Part shown: one piece after another, positions 50,691 to 62,144 of the stretch
How the letters are laid out: the number at the start of each line of letters is the position of its first letter
Position numbering within the stretch: position 1 is the first letter of the stretch
Assembly (NCBI RefSeq): GCF_947623445.1
Contig: NC_135243.1
Location: forward strand, 10,728,501 to 10,792,500
DNA: 64,000 bases
Origin: Clavelina lepadiformis
Lineage: Eukaryota > Chordata > Ascidiacea > Aplousobranchia > Clavelinidae
Direction: 5' to 3'
The notes under the pieces: generated by a model
The model's database searches: none
What the model was told of the DNA's origin: nothing
Seen by the model: only the letters and a program-made list of their open reading frames with translations
Made by a program: the position numbers and the translations under genes

Positions 50691-51041
50691 CAGTGATTTT
50701 CAACCTGGGGGTCGCGACCCCCGGGTGGGTCGTTTGATTTTTCTCTGGTGGGCACCAAGACGACAATTAAATACCAATCACTATGCCAATTACCAATCAC
50801 TATTAATTACTAATAATTACCAATCACTATTACGCCAATTGATAAATGCCAATTCAATAAATGAGTATTTTTTTCAACAGAGTGGTATCACAATTTATGT
50901 TATTTTTAATTATATTTTTTTGTGCTATTGCACACACACAAATGTATTACATATGCCTGAATCAAAATTTTTGGAAGAGGTTCGTTAGTTATATTGGGTT
51001 GTTAAAATGGGTCGTGGTATGAAAAAGGTTGAAAATCACTG
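50691..51041. mobile_element. Non-autonomous hAT element, 351 bp
   Basis: The left end CAGTGATTTTCAACC pairs perfectly with the right end GGTTGAAAATCACTG. The subterminal GGGGGTCGCGACCCCCGGGT is typical of this hAT group. Flanks GTGTGCAG and GTGTAGAG match at six of eight bases. The centre contains repeats of ACCAATCACTATTA. It sits about 300 bp upstream of POLR3H. Confidence 0.85.
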
Positions 51042-51316
51042 GTGTAGAGGATGTTCTGCTATTTTTTTTCCAACCCTGCTATCTCACTTTTTAGCAGTTT
51101 CTTCCCTCTAGATTAAAACCCACAATTAAAGCCAGAATAAGAAGTTTGGCAGTTTGTACAACTTTTGTCATTAATTACTTCTTGCCAAACTAACCTAAAC
51201 TAACTCAGTTATAGTTATCCTAAAATACCATGTTTTTCACATTTTTCATTTTTTGGGCTGCTATCAGTTGTGTAGTGGCCTTAGTTGTTTTAGTTTTTCT
51301 TCTTTATTTGTGTTTC

Positions 51317-51318
51317 AG
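51317..51318 (+). promoter_or_regulatory. Unpaired 3' splice acceptor upstream of POLR3H
   Basis: TTTTTCTTCTTTATTTGTG followed by TTTCAG ends 20 nt before the ATG. It is a strong acceptor for a 5' UTR intron or spliced leader. Confidence 0.45.
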
Positions 51319-51338
51319 TTTGTATTTTTCCTGCAAAC

Positions 51339-51935
51339 ATGTTTACTCTGGTAAGCATGGTTGACACTATCAAAATACCACCTTGGCTGTTCAATGTTAC
51401 TCTTGATGAAGCTGTGAAAACCGAACTAAATAGAAGATTTGCAAACAAAGTTATCTATAATGTCGGCTTGTGCATATGCTTATTTGACATATTGAAGTTT
51501 GAGGACTCGTTCATATTTCCTGGTGATGGAGCGTCACACACAAAGGTTCATTTTCGTTATGTTGTGTTTCGCCCCTTTATGGATGAAGTGCTAACTGGAA
51601 AAATTAAAGGATGCTCATCCGACAGTGTCACCATAAGTCTTGGCTTCTTTGACGATATTGTTGTACCACCTGAAGGACTTCAACAGCCTTCAAAGTTTGA
51701 TGACTCTGAACAAGTTTGGGTGTGGGAGTATGAAACTGAGGAGGGCACACATGACCTTTTTATGGATATTAATGAACCTGTTCGTTTTAGAGTTGTTGAT
51801 GAAGTGTTCGTTGACACTACGCCTGCATCATCAGGTACCAAAGATGCTAACATTAGTACATCGGTGCCATATTCTATTAAAGCGATCATATCCGAACCAG
51901 GTTTGGGTTTATTAAGTTGGTGGACAAATAAATAG
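51339..51935 (+). CDS. POLR3H: DNA-directed RNA polymerase III subunit RPC8 (Rpc25), intronless
   Basis: An intact 198-codon frame encodes a full-length RPC8 (human about 204 aa). RPC8 pairs with RPC9 to form the stalk of RNA polymerase III in the nucleus, which works in initiation of tRNA and 5S transcription. The amino half is the Rpb7-N (SHS2-like) domain, with [22 protein letters not shown] and [20 protein letters not shown]. The carboxy half is the Rpc25 OB-type domain, with [40 protein letters not shown] and the terminal [14 protein letters not shown] strong donor-like CTG/GTAAGC lies inside codons 4-6, but the reading must continue because MVDT follows in the conserved place. AATAAA overlaps the last codons at about 51927. 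The gene has no intron and lies 428 bp before the start of WDR92 on the same strand. Confidence 0.97.
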   Translation: MFTLVSMVDTIKIPPWLFNVTLDEAVKTELNRRFANKVIYNVGLCICLFDILKFEDSFIFPGDGASHTKVHFRYVVFRPFMDEVLTGKIKGCSSDSVTISLGFFDDIVVPPEGLQQPSKFDDSEQVWVWEYETEEGTHDLFMDINEPVRFRVVDEVFVDTTPASSGTKDANISTSVPYSIKAIISEPGLGLLSWWTNK

Positions 51936-52297
51936 AGATACATGATAATGTTTTAAAGTTAAAGTACAACTTATTGTTGCCTGTTGGTGCAATTTTTCAG
52001 TGTCTGCATTATCAACTGGAAGTGTCCTTAGAATAGGAATGATGTTTGGTTTAGTCAAGATTTTTGAGTTAACACTGGTTTACAGTAAAATGCATTGTTG
52101 AGTTTATATATATATATCCTAAAGTGGCAAAATTGAACATTGTGTTTTATTGTGCATGACAATGCTTTTTAAGCATCACAATTTCGTACGAACAGTTTTG
52201 GAAAATTGTTATGATAGTTCACTTGTAGTATAATGAGAAAAGCATCAAGAGACTCATTTATTTAATTTTATTCCTGTTCTATTATTGTTCTTTCTTT

Positions 52298-52299
52298 AG
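52298..52299 (+). promoter_or_regulatory. Unpaired 3' splice acceptor upstream of WDR92
   Basis: TTATTGTTCTTTCTTTAG ends 64 nt before the ATG at 52364. It could serve a 5' UTR intron or a trans-splice within a POLR3H-WDR92 unit. Confidence 0.4.
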
Positions 52300-52363
52300 G
52301 AGATGAATTTCTGGCTTGAGTATTTATTCTAGCTGACTGACCATATATGCTAGATTTGTAGAC

Positions 52364-53422
52364 ATGGAAAAACCGCAGATAATATCTCATATGGAAAAGT
52401 CTGTTAATTACACACTATATGATTGCAAGTGGATTCCGAGAAGTGCAAAGTTTGTAACAATTGGAAGTCATCCTCGTGGAACGGGTGCTTTACATGTGTA
52501 CGAAATATCCCACAGAGATTTAATTCAGCTGAAGGTGTATGAAACCCCAACATCTTTAAAATGTGGAACTTTTGCTGCATCTTCTCTACAGTCTAGACAC
52601 TTGGCAACAGGTGATTTCAAAGGTCAACTTTATGTTTGGGACTTGGAAAATGGAAAACCAGTATATCAATGTGATGCCCACCCAGAAATTATTAATGCTA
52701 TCGATGGTGTGGGGGGAATGGGTGTAGGCGAGGGTGCACCTGAGTTAGTAACAGGGAGTAGAGATGGAGCGGTCAAAGTTTGGGATGTTCGTCAAAGGGA
52801 TGCCCCTGTGGCATGCATGGAACCCGAAGATGGAGAAGATAGGCGTGATTGCTGGACTGTAGCTTTCGGTGACGCTTACAACTCTGAAGAGCGTTGTGTA
52901 TGTGCGGGTTATGACAATGGTGATGTGAAAATGTTTGATTTACGAAACATGTCGGTCAAATGGGAAACAAATATCAAAAATGGTGTATGCTCAGTAGAGT
53001 TTGACAGAAAAGATATTTCTATGAACAAATTGGTGGCCAGTTCACTGGAGGGTAAGTTTCGAGTGTTCGATGTTAGAACACACAACTCGAAAACTGGATT
53101 TGCTTCTCTGGAGGAAAAGGCCCACAAATCAACAGTTTGGCTTGTCAAACATCTTCCACAGAACCGAGATATTTTCATGACCACTGGGGGCTCAGGATCC
53201 TTATCTTTGTGGAAATATGATTATCCTGTAAAGCGTGTAAAAGTGGAGGATGGTGTAAAAACTGGTGTTGCAGGTTCTTTACAATACCTTCAAAATGCTA
53301 CACTATCCACACAGCCAGTCTGTGGAATGGATTGGAGCCCAGATAAACTTGGACTTGCTGTGTGTGTAGCATTTGATCAAGCTTTAAGAGTTATAATTGT
53401 CACTAAGCTTAACAGAATATAG
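52364..53422 (+). CDS. WDR92: WD repeat protein 92 / dynein axonemal assembly factor 10, intronless
   Basis: An intact 352-codon frame (human about 357 aa) encodes a seven-bladed WD40 propeller. WDR92 (Monad, DNAAF10) binds the R2TP/prefoldin-like (PAQosome) co-chaperone through RPAP3 and helps assemble axonemal dynein arms in the cytoplasm. Conserved blocks in order are [156 protein letters not shown] and the end [12 protein letters not shown]. The gene has no intron. It lies downstream of POLR3H on the same strand, and a poly(A) signal is at 53833. Orthology is clear along the whole length. Confidence 0.98.
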   Translation: MEKPQIISHMEKSVNYTLYDCKWIPRSAKFVTIGSHPRGTGALHVYEISHRDLIQLKVYETPTSLKCGTFAASSLQSRHLATGDFKGQLYVWDLENGKPVYQCDAHPEIINAIDGVGGMGVGEGAPELVTGSRDGAVKVWDVRQRDAPVACMEPEDGEDRRDCWTVAFGDAYNSEERCVCAGYDNGDVKMFDLRNMSVKWETNIKNGVCSVEFDRKDISMNKLVASSLEGKFRVFDVRTHNSKTGFASLEEKAHKSTVWLVKHLPQNRDIFMTTGGSGSLSLWKYDYPVKRVKVEDGVKTGVAGSLQYLQNATLSTQPVCGMDWSPDKLGLAVCVAFDQALRVIIVTKLNRI

Positions 53423-53832
53423 CAGAGTATCTGGCTCGTGTCAAATGTTTTGATTAAGTGACAACGTGATGGACAGTTCATAAATTTCAGTTGGCATGCA
53501 AATTTATATTTTTATTGTAATCATTTCATCAATGTAATTTTTTCATAATCCATCGTTCGCATATTTTTTGTTTTTGAAGCACACTTATGACTAAATGGGT
53601 GAAAACTCAGATAAAAAGTCGTATCAAAACAAGAAATTTAACCAAACAATACCTTAATATTTCTATTTTTTAAGCTGCTTTGTTGGGAATTATATTTTAT
53701 GTTTGTTGGCATTGTTTGAACTGTGATATAGTTTTCATAATTTGGCACATATGTACATTTTTTATACGTTTTCGATGTATACGTGCTTTTGTAAATGCTT
53801 TGTCTTTGAATTAGTTTCATAGTTTCCTAAGA

Positions 53833-53838
53833 AATAAA
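53833..53838 (+). terminator. Poly(A) signal of WDR92
   Basis: AATAAA lies about 410 nt after the stop codon. Confidence 0.65.
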
Positions 53839-55383
53839 GCTTTGATGTGTTTCTATCGTAATGTTAATGGTATCATTCATTACCACTGAAAATAATTTTA
53901 CGGAATCTTTTGGAAGTTATAGTATTTCTAACTGTGAAAAGGCATTGCACACTTCGATAAAGAAATTATTTCAATTTGTTGAGCATTTGTTAATCAGAAT
54001 TAACTGAACACTACCCAAGTTTTGTTAATGTCTTGCGTTGCAACTTGCGACGATAGTGCATATACGAATATGCGTTATATGACGGAACCCATAATACTGC
54101 AATGCTTGGGCTGTAAACAGGTTTTCATTTCATCGAAATCATTCAGACGAAAATTTTAAAACATTTATTGACAAATAATTCGTATTTTTTGAAAATGTCG
54201 CTAAACTAGATAATTTATTTTTTGTACGTATGGAAGTTATTCGACATTTATCGTAACGGTATGCCGGATTCGCATAACCTCTGTGCTAAGCATATAGGCT
54301 AACTGTTGCTTATATCCTTAACAGTTTAAAAAAGACAATATATACGCACACAAATACAGACATAAACAAAATATTTATGTGGATAATTTTTCGGTAGCTG
54401 AATATGTTTGACATTTGCATTCAATTTCTTTACCTGGTATAGTATCCAATGGGTCACGAAATTATGTTTCTGTAAGTTCCTGCAATAAGTGCGTATACAA
54501 CAATCATTTTTTCTAAACTAAAATCGTATGTTTTGTAGTATCTACCCCTTGAAAATGCCGTTGTAGTTTCGCTCGAACGATGAATCATCATCGCCCGAAG
54601 ATGTTTAAGTCTTGCAAAGATTTTCCTCAGTTTGGGTATAAAAGCTATTATACTATACAGGCTACCTTCAAAAGCAAACTGTCCCGAAAACCTGGTTCAT
54701 AAACACTAGTTGACCAACATCCAGTTTTTGTCAACGGTAATTTGCTGTATTGCAAGATACTTTAACTCAAGCTTTGGCTTTCGCAATCAAGCATGGACCT
54801 ACAGTATATCATTTCAAAATGTCTGTAACTTACTCGGAAAATTGGGGGCGCGTAGGTCTAAAATTCTAGTACAGATTTAAACGAATTGGAAATAAGTATA
54901 GGCCTACAGCATAGCCTTATACACAGGAAATTGGTAAACTGAAAATATTCAAACGAGAAATAAAAATCTACATTAACTATATAGGAATTCGTCATACTCG
55001 GTTATTGCAAACAAGAAAATAAAGTTTCGAATTTGCCAGAACAGAAATCAATTGATATTAATATTTTAAACAGAAAACTGCTATAGATTAGATAATTTCA
55101 TACAAAACTTAACATAATTTATAGGCCTATAGGGCATTGTAAAATATCAGTACTGAATTAATTAAACCTGAACATTTCAACAAGAAAAATGTGAAACCGG
55201 AAGATGGTATGGTGTGTTAATGTTTATCCTGTAACTGAGGAAAGTCTTTGCACGACTTAAACTCGGTGATGATCCCTCATCGCTCGCGCTCCGGTTATTA
55301 TCCATTTGTTTTTATTTTTTCATAGTACTGCCCAAATTGTTAACCAGGTCCACTGAACAGGAGCAAGTGCCGTTAATGCCTCA

Positions 55384-55493
55384 GCTAAGGGCATTATAAC
55401 GATGACGCAACTGGGTATCGAACACGCTACTTTGGTCCGCATTATTGCGAGCCCGAGGTCCAACCACTCGGCTATACCGAGCCAAACACATAG
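55384..55493 (-). repeat. tRNA-derived SINE
   Basis: The minus strand begins GGCTCGGTATAGCCGAGTGG (A box/D arm) and has GTGTTCGATACCC (B box) about 50 nt on. It runs into a non-tRNA body, TGCGTCATCGTTATAATGCC. The stems do not form a proper tRNA. Confidence 0.65.
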
Positions 55494-56283
55494 CATTATA
55501 AAATAAAAAACTGGTTGCGCTGTAAAATCCCAGTATATGGAACAACAAAATGAAAATTTCTAGACAAAAAATGCAAAGATAATAACAATGGGAAAGTCAC
55601 CCGTAATGGGAGATCGCCCAAGATGGGACAGCGCGATAATTTCTTTCAACTACAAGATGGCACAAAACTGAATTTTGTTTTCCGCCATTATATTGCCGCC
55701 TTTCTTTTGACATATTAACAAAAGACTAGCTAAAAGACTTTTCGTTTTGAGCTATCTTAATCGAAAATATTGGACCCCAGAATTTAAGTTCTGCCGAGAT
55801 GTTGCTGCCCATAACTAGGTTTGGTTTAACGTTGCAGTTGATTTTATTTTGTTATACAAAGAATTCAAGCACATGGGTTAATGTGTAATAACTTAAAAAT
55901 GATTAAAACAGAACATTAGATGCCACTCTTTTGGGTTAACTTTATTTTTATTTCTTCTACACCAGCCATCTCTTAGTAATGAGACCATCTCTTAGTATAC
56001 ACCTGATAAAACAAGCTTATATTTGCGAAAGCTCGTGTATAGAAGAATTAAAAATTAAGTTAACCCTATTTATATTGTATATAGTGCCATTTTATACGAG
56101 TTATTCCGTCGTTATATTTTACTATATAGCCTACTGGGTTAACACGGTTCAGCCACCATCAGCTTTGTAAACTTAAATATTGGTTGACATGTAACAGTTT
56201 GTCGTTAAGAAAGCGTTTATTGACAATGTGTTGGTAACTCTAAGGTGGGATGCATTTTACGACTTGGGTAACTAGCATTATAC

Positions 56284-56425
56284 CCAGGGTTGATACACCG
56301 TCCTTATTTCTAGCATTTGTCTTTACTTTGAAGTTCTGTGTCTTAGAAAATATTTTTTCCAATAAGAAATGTTCTTATTTTCACTTGCGTCCTTATTTTT
56401 TTATATGTTGGACACAGCTTTCTCC
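56284..56425 (-). repeat. Dispersed repeat, inverted copy of 32750-32896
   Basis: The plus strand reads CAGGGTTGATACACCGTCC, ACTTTGAAGTTCTGTGTCTTA and TTTTCACTTGCGTCCTTATTT in pieces, the complement of the 32.7-kb copy, with scattered differences. Confidence 0.75.
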
Positions 56426-58449
56426 ATTTTGAGCATTTTAATATACTTTAGTGCGCCATTTAGAAACCAAGATAGGATCAGCCTTACTAGGACTGTCAAG
56501 TCTATCCTGCAAACAAAATATTTGATTATTTTTGGATCAAGTTTTATGGCTGATTTCAATATTTTTATACTTCTGACTTAGTTTGGATCAAAACGTTTGT
56601 ATTTGTAACAGGTTTGAAACAAATTTGTCAAAATTTGCTACGATATACCACCGAAAAAAAATACAAAACGCGTAGAGTAACATAGAACAAACAGCACATT
56701 CCGTCTGTTATGGGAAATATTAAATAAGATATTTGCACATCCATAAAGCCTCACGTATTTATCATATTTTAAAAATCATCTTATAAAATGCAGAAAAATA
56801 AATTAAAAAGGATCCTGTCCACAGCACTACAGTAGAGCAACGCAGCCAAAAAGCTCTTCGTATACTATAGTATCATGAAATAAACATTTTCTCAAAATTA
56901 GTTGGTAAACTATGGAAGCTTATACACTTCAAAAGGAAACAAAATACTTTTACGTTATATGTGGTCTATTTCATGCAAAGTTTAAGAAAGATTGCCTGCC
57001 ATAATTTTTCCAGAACAAAAATTACATTTTTTGTTTAACAAATATAAACGCGGAGAAGAAATGACCACACAGTTTTTAGAAAATCGTCTTTCGTTGTTTG
57101 ATAGATCACTCAATTTACTAGTCCCTTTGATGTTTAAACGTTGCCAAAATTAATTTTGATTTTGTTTTTGTTAACCAATTTTACTTCAAATTCAAGAGTA
57201 ATTTTCTAAAAACTCCTTAATTAGCAAGATTATTGTTAAGGATTTATACGTACTTTCCCATGTTGGTTTACCATGTGATTATCCAAGATGGGACAAAAAT
57301 TTAATTTTTATTTTAAATTTTATTAAAACTGATGCGCCTAATTTCAAGCAATGCCAAATCTAACATAATCTGAAAAAAGATTAGCCAATTTATATCGCCT
57401 GTTCAAGGAGAACAATTTTTAAATGGAACCATCATCACGGATTGAACGTAAAATTCCCCGGTAAAACAACGCTGCTATAATGTTTTTGTGTTAGCATTCC
57501 AGTGTCGTTGCCATTCCATTCCAGAATCGTAATAGAAAATTGTTGGAAATTGCCTTTCCAAAATCGTTGAGAAATATAAAAGATAAAGCGCTTAAATTTT
57601 TATAGTTAATAGTTGGGCTGTCTTCAACTTATTTGCTTGCACTTACTATTATGGGCAAAAATATTCTCTGCTCCAACCGGGGTAAAATTTCAGGTTTGGG
57701 TCCGATTCAACATTTTGTTTAAATGACGACTATTTTGTTGGAAACGCGAAATATATCTATGAAAGCTAAGGCAATTTATGCTTTTAAATTCCCTATTCCT
57801 CTAATTGCTTTAACTGCATTGCGTAGTTAACTGTTGCAGAACTTACATCGGACTTGCCTTCCATAGAGGCATATCATATACCGGTATACCTGTGAATAAC
57901 TGCGTAAGTGGAATTATGCATTAGTTAGCCTACCCCTTTTCAGCAAATAAATAAACTTGAATTCTCTTGTCGCCATCTAGCGAACCTGGTGTTGAATGCT
58001 ATACATTTATTAATACCAGCACACCTTTATTACAAATTATTGAATTTTACTTTATTGCTTAGGTATATTGGGAACTATGCAAAATTGGTAGTTTACATTA
58101 TACCACTCTTTTTAAGTTGTTAACCTTAGGCAGGTTTGGTCCAAAAAGCCGCTTATCTTTGGGCGTGCAAACGCGTTGATGATAAGAGGTTGCAGAAAAA
58201 AAATGTTGCAAATGAAAAGGCTAATTATTTACAGGAAAGCTGAGACACTACAAAACCAAAAACACTCAACAGCTTTTAGCTGAATTGTTTTTGTTTGAGT
58301 GCTTACGTTTAATAGCGTAAACAGCAAGAATAGAATTGCGTTAAGTGCTAGGATTGCAGGAATAGCTAGATGAAGAGTAAAAAATAGATTAGAAATAAAG
58401 AAATAGCTGGTATTACTTGCTATACTTTAATTTGATGAATATTTTTTGC

Positions 58450-58451
58450 AG
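58450..58451 (+). promoter_or_regulatory. Unpaired 3' splice acceptor upstream of the 58.5-kb gene
   Basis: ATTTTTTGCAG ends 26 nt before the ATG at 58478. The spacing is like that seen upstream of POLR3H and galactosyltransferase copy B. Confidence 0.4.
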
Positions 58452-58477
58452 AAAAATATTGCTGTAAAACTTTAAAA

Positions 58478-60419
58478 ATGGGTTCGAAGTTAAGTTCTTT
58501 ATCTTGCACTTCTTGTGGGCCACAGAGTCACTACAGTGGTCGAAGAAATGTGAGACGTCGAAGCCGACGCAGATCTAGCAGCCGATACAGATACCAAGAA
58601 TCATTTTACGACACAATACTGCCTGCTGAAGTGTTCATGACTCGTATTAACACCGTTCCTACTCAAGTACTTGCAAGCAACAAACATAGCCCAAAACGTA
58701 AAACCGTTTGTGTTAAAATTGGTAATATAGGCTATAACGTCATTACTAATTTGTAACATGCACTTTTCTAATTGAAACTGCTGCTGGCTAGTTGTGTAAT
58801 TATAAGGCATTTTATACTGTACTTTTCTGGGCATTCGACTGTAACAGTATTACAACAACTTAATCAAAGAAGAATTCATCGTATTGTGAACATTTTCCAT
58901 CTGCAGAATGCAATTCCTCGAAAGACGGTAAGCAAGATTCAGAAAATTGTCATGCGCCAAGAGGTGGAAAGGGTGTGCGTAAAGTGTTTCAAGGTGACTG
59001 TAATCCTGCAACAATGCCACATGATGAACAATCAAAAGCAAGTTTTCATTCATACATATTAAATAGCATCGGCAAAAGCAACTGTTGGTAAGCGGAATTC
59101 GGTTTGTTATTTTTTTTGTCTTATAGAAGATGGGAAATAGCATTGAAATTCTTGATTGCCCCGATATGTCAACCATCTCGATAAGTGGTGGATCTAGCCA
59201 CGTGATATCAATATTCGCCGCTTCAGGCAATGCTACACCCATCGATAAACGCATTGATGATGTTGTTTTTGAATCGCAACCATACAATGGAGACGTTACA
59301 GCAACCACCTTGAACGTGCCTCCTAACTCTCTAAACAGTCAATTTATTTCAGGTGATTGAAAAAGATTTTATATTGGTCGTTAGAGTTACTAAAACCTGC
59401 TATAAACTCAGGAATAACTCCATTGGAAAGCATTGCAGAGGACGGCGATCATGATATCAGCAGCGATTCAGTTTTTGTTCACGATCCACACTCTGATTAT
59501 TATTATTACCCTGGTGACAGTCGCTTTCGCCATCGTCAAGCATATTCTGAGTACAACAATAGCTTGCTGCAAGTGCCGAATTACCACGTAATTGAAAGAA
59601 CTACACAAACAAAGTTAGTGAGTTTATGCATTTTTAAGTGGAATTTTGCGCTTACTATGAAAATATCAAAGCAATAAAATATCGTGTTACACGATGATGT
59701 AGGGCCTATAGTGTTACAAGTAAAAATTTTTACATTAGAAAATAGTATTGCATTTGCAACTGTGTTATGCATATTCCTGCAAACGTTTACTTCTTCTATA
59801 GTGCATCATCTTTACAAGTTGAAGGCAGCAACGGACCTGGTTTTGACAGCGATTTTGGAGCAAGCGCTGGAGTTGAAATGAGAATTGTGTCTTCCGATTA
59901 TTCGAGCATAAACGCGACATTTCGAAAATTAAAGTGGAGCGCAATAAAACGTTGGATTCCCCCTAAAAATGAAAAAGGTGGAAAAATTGTTCGCAAGTGT
60001 TTGCTGAATGGTGACACCACCGCATTAATACGAAGGCCATCGGTCAGGTATTTTTGATTGGTTACAGGACCATAGATTACTTCCATAGTTACGCAAATAT
60101 GTTTTCCTGCTTACTTTAATTAATGTTATATACGTTTAGTAAAGTTTGTACGTGGAAATGTTTCAGCGTGTTTTTGTTTAGATCACTATCTCAACCCTTT
60201 GTTTTGGCTCCGGTTGCTTTGTCTTCAAGACAAGCACGTTTGGCCTCTAAACGTCGCCATGCAACTGTTGCTGGGCCGGAGTGTCCATCTTTGCACGTAA
60301 CAATGGAGTGGGATCCGTATGATATGAACTACGGGGCGACACATTGGATGGAGTACATAATACCGGGCATCACTTACCCATCCCATCCACTTTTGTGCAA
60401 TGAACAGTACTGGGTTTGA
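58478..60419 (+). CDS. Uncharacterised six-exon gene, potentially N-myristoylated protein (about 440 aa)
   Basis: Proposed exons are 58478-58721, 58907-59087, 59141-59352, 59412-59613, 59802-60047 and 60182-60419. All phases agree and the total is 1323 nt. The protein begins MGSKLSSLSCTSCG: Gly2 and Ser6 fit an N-myristoylation signal, and Cys10/Cys13 could be palmitoylated. An Arg-rich patch follows at residues 22-38 (RRNVRRRSRRRSSSRYR), so membrane attachment by lipid plus basic charge is likely. The middle is acidic and Ser/Asp-rich with a run of Tyr (HSDYYYYPGDSRFRHR). Exon 5 has RKLKWSAIKRWIPP, and the end is EWDPYDMNYGATHWMEYI and LLCNEQYWV. I recognise no family. The exon 3 acceptor in this model (AAATAG/C) is the third AG after the pyrimidine tract. 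Using the first (TTATAG, 59126) would put an in-frame ATG at 59130 and could mark a second start. Exons 3-6 are more certain than the exon 1-3 joins. Confidence 0.7.
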
Positions 60420-60429
60420 TTCCTTACGC

Positions 60430-61330
60430 AATATATGCAGCAATTATGCGTATAGCCTACTGCTCATAATACACTTTGTACACATTTTGGGATAGTTTTC
60501 TGTAAATAGTTTTCTGTATATTTCTTTGTGTTTTTGTATGCTACCATGTGCGTTTGCAATATAATACTCTAATTTATATGAAAAACAGATTAAGACTAAG
60601 CGCCAGTACAATTCTTAACCAATTCGTATAGAATATTTTCAGCAAAATGGCATATATTTCGACAATTGTATCTAGTATTGAACGATTAACTAAACCTTTG
60701 TTGTCAAGCCGAAGCTGTTCTTAACTGGTATATATACTGCATGTCAAATGTAAATGCTTTAGTTGCAAATGTAATCTGATAGTGCGCAAGTTTGCAAATC
60801 AGAAAAGTAAAGATTATTGCTCGTAATTTGTCAGCATTACAACACAAATCATCATATCAAAACCTGCTTTATTCGAACAACACCTACCACAGTGATATTT
60901 TCATACAAGCTAAGTAGGAATAGATGGATAATTGCATATATATTGAGAATGTATTTGTTCATGGATTAATGAATACTTTGTTACTTTGACCGTTGTCGCA
61001 TGCTAGCTTTATAATACAAATAGCTATTGTTTTGCATAGGTTATCGATCACGTCAATGGAAAAGTACCATAATAAAAACTTAACAATTGCCAGTTTCCCT
61101 GAGACAAGCTTCGCAAGTTCCGTCATTCAATTAATAGGCCAATACTTCCTTCTACCCCCTATCTATCATCTAAAACGCAGTTTTTGGTTTGAGCTCTAAA
61201 GCTGTACGCGGTTCCCAATCTGGGAGTTGTAAAAAGTTTTTGGTAATGTGTTGAAGATGTCATCTACTTACAAAAAGTTTTAAGTTTTTGCCAATAATAG
61301 GCAGGCTATGTGCGCGCGTGTATGCGGTTT
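60430..61330. other. Downstream intergenic sequence
   Basis: No AATAAA was found close after the stop of the 58.5-kb gene, and no other gene or bounded repeat was recognised. Confidence 0.4.
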
Positions 61331-61344
61331 TAGTCAACAGTCGG

Positions 61345-61512
61345 CCAATTCAAACCAAGGATGATTCAATCCAGGACGAGTAAACTAGGACATCATATAA
61401 GTTTATAACCAACGTACAAATAAACTCAGGGAAATTCAACCCATAGGTATTGGCTGGGTTGTCCTGGGTTAAGTCGTTATGGGTTTAATTGTTCTGGGTT
61501 GAATCGACCCGG
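61345..61512. repeat. Foldback cluster of 15-16-bp GGGTT-containing units
   Basis: On the right are tandem units TGTCCTGGGTTAAG, CGTTATGGGTTTAAT, TGTTCTGGGTTGAAT and CGACCCGG. On the left the same units occur inverted (GATTCAATCCAGGACG, AATTCAACCCATAGG). The layout parallels the foldback element at 28.5 kb, with a different unit. Confidence 0.65.
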
Positions 61513-61772
61513 AACCGGATTTGTGCAAGCGCAGGAATACAAAATTTTGAGATTAATGATATACTGCAGTATACTGTATATTGTCTGTCCTTTAAATTAC
61601 GGTCGGAAAATATCTTGCACTTTCATCAGTGGATTGTTATCAGTCGCAGTGACATTTGAAGCAATCGATTGATTTTGCATGGTTACATGCAATTATATGT
61701 CTATATGTGTGAATTATAATTGGCGAAATTAGGCTTCGATATCAAGACGTTGGATTTGAAATTGCAAACTTT

Positions 61773-62081
61773 ATGGTTTGTTCGGTTCGCCTTGTGTTTA
61801 AAAGGTAAGATCAACGTTTAATAACCCTTCTATGAAAGGTTTATTGCGATATAGCCCTTGCCCTTTGTCCTTACACTTTGCCAAAGTATTCGATTGCGTT
61901 TGTGTGCTGTAACATAGTCATATGGCACTGAGCGTCCTGGTCGGAAAGCTAGTCAAATCAAAGTAAAGCGTTTTAACTGAAGGTGCCGAGGTATTTCCAG
62001 GTTTTAATTTAATTCAGTTTAAATGTTGCAGCTGTAGTAAAGGCCTCGCAGTGGCAATGTCTCCTGATGACAATAAAATGG
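61773..62081 (+). CDS. Possible 5' end of a gene (two short exons)
   Basis: ATG at 61773 opens a 32-nt exon ending AAAG/GTAAGA. After a 227-bp GT-AG interval, TTGCAG/C opens a 50-nt exon ending ATGG/GTAAGC. The phases agree and read MVCSVRLVFK-S-CSKGLAVAMSPDDNKM. No third exon could be chosen with confidence, and nothing identifies a family. It may be a chance pairing of splice-like sites. Confidence 0.22.
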
Positions 62082-62144
62082 GTAAGCTAAATTCTAACAA
62101 AGTTACTACTTCACCGTATGTAGGTCATGCAGCCTGTTGATAAA

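Larger units (their letters stand above)
53900..58440. other. Intergenic region between WDR92 and the 58.5-kb gene
   Basis: No gene recognised. It contains a tRNA-derived SINE (55.4 kb), one copy of the 32.7-kb repeat (56.3 kb), and the phrase CCAAGATGGGACA twice in direct orientation (55618 and 57283). Confidence 0.5.

Noticed and set aside
52909..53184. 91-codon antisense ORF inside WDR92
   Set aside because: Shadow of a conserved coding sequence on the opposite strand.
51339..53422. POLR3H and WDR92 as processed pseudogenes
   Set aside because: Both frames are intact and conserved along their full length, with no poly(A) tract remnant or flanking duplication; intronless genes are more likely.
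58772..59062. 96-codon ORF beginning MKLLLASCVI as a secreted protein
   Set aside because: It overlaps exon 2 of the 58.5-kb gene in another frame and spans the intron before it; the phase-consistent exon model explains the region better.
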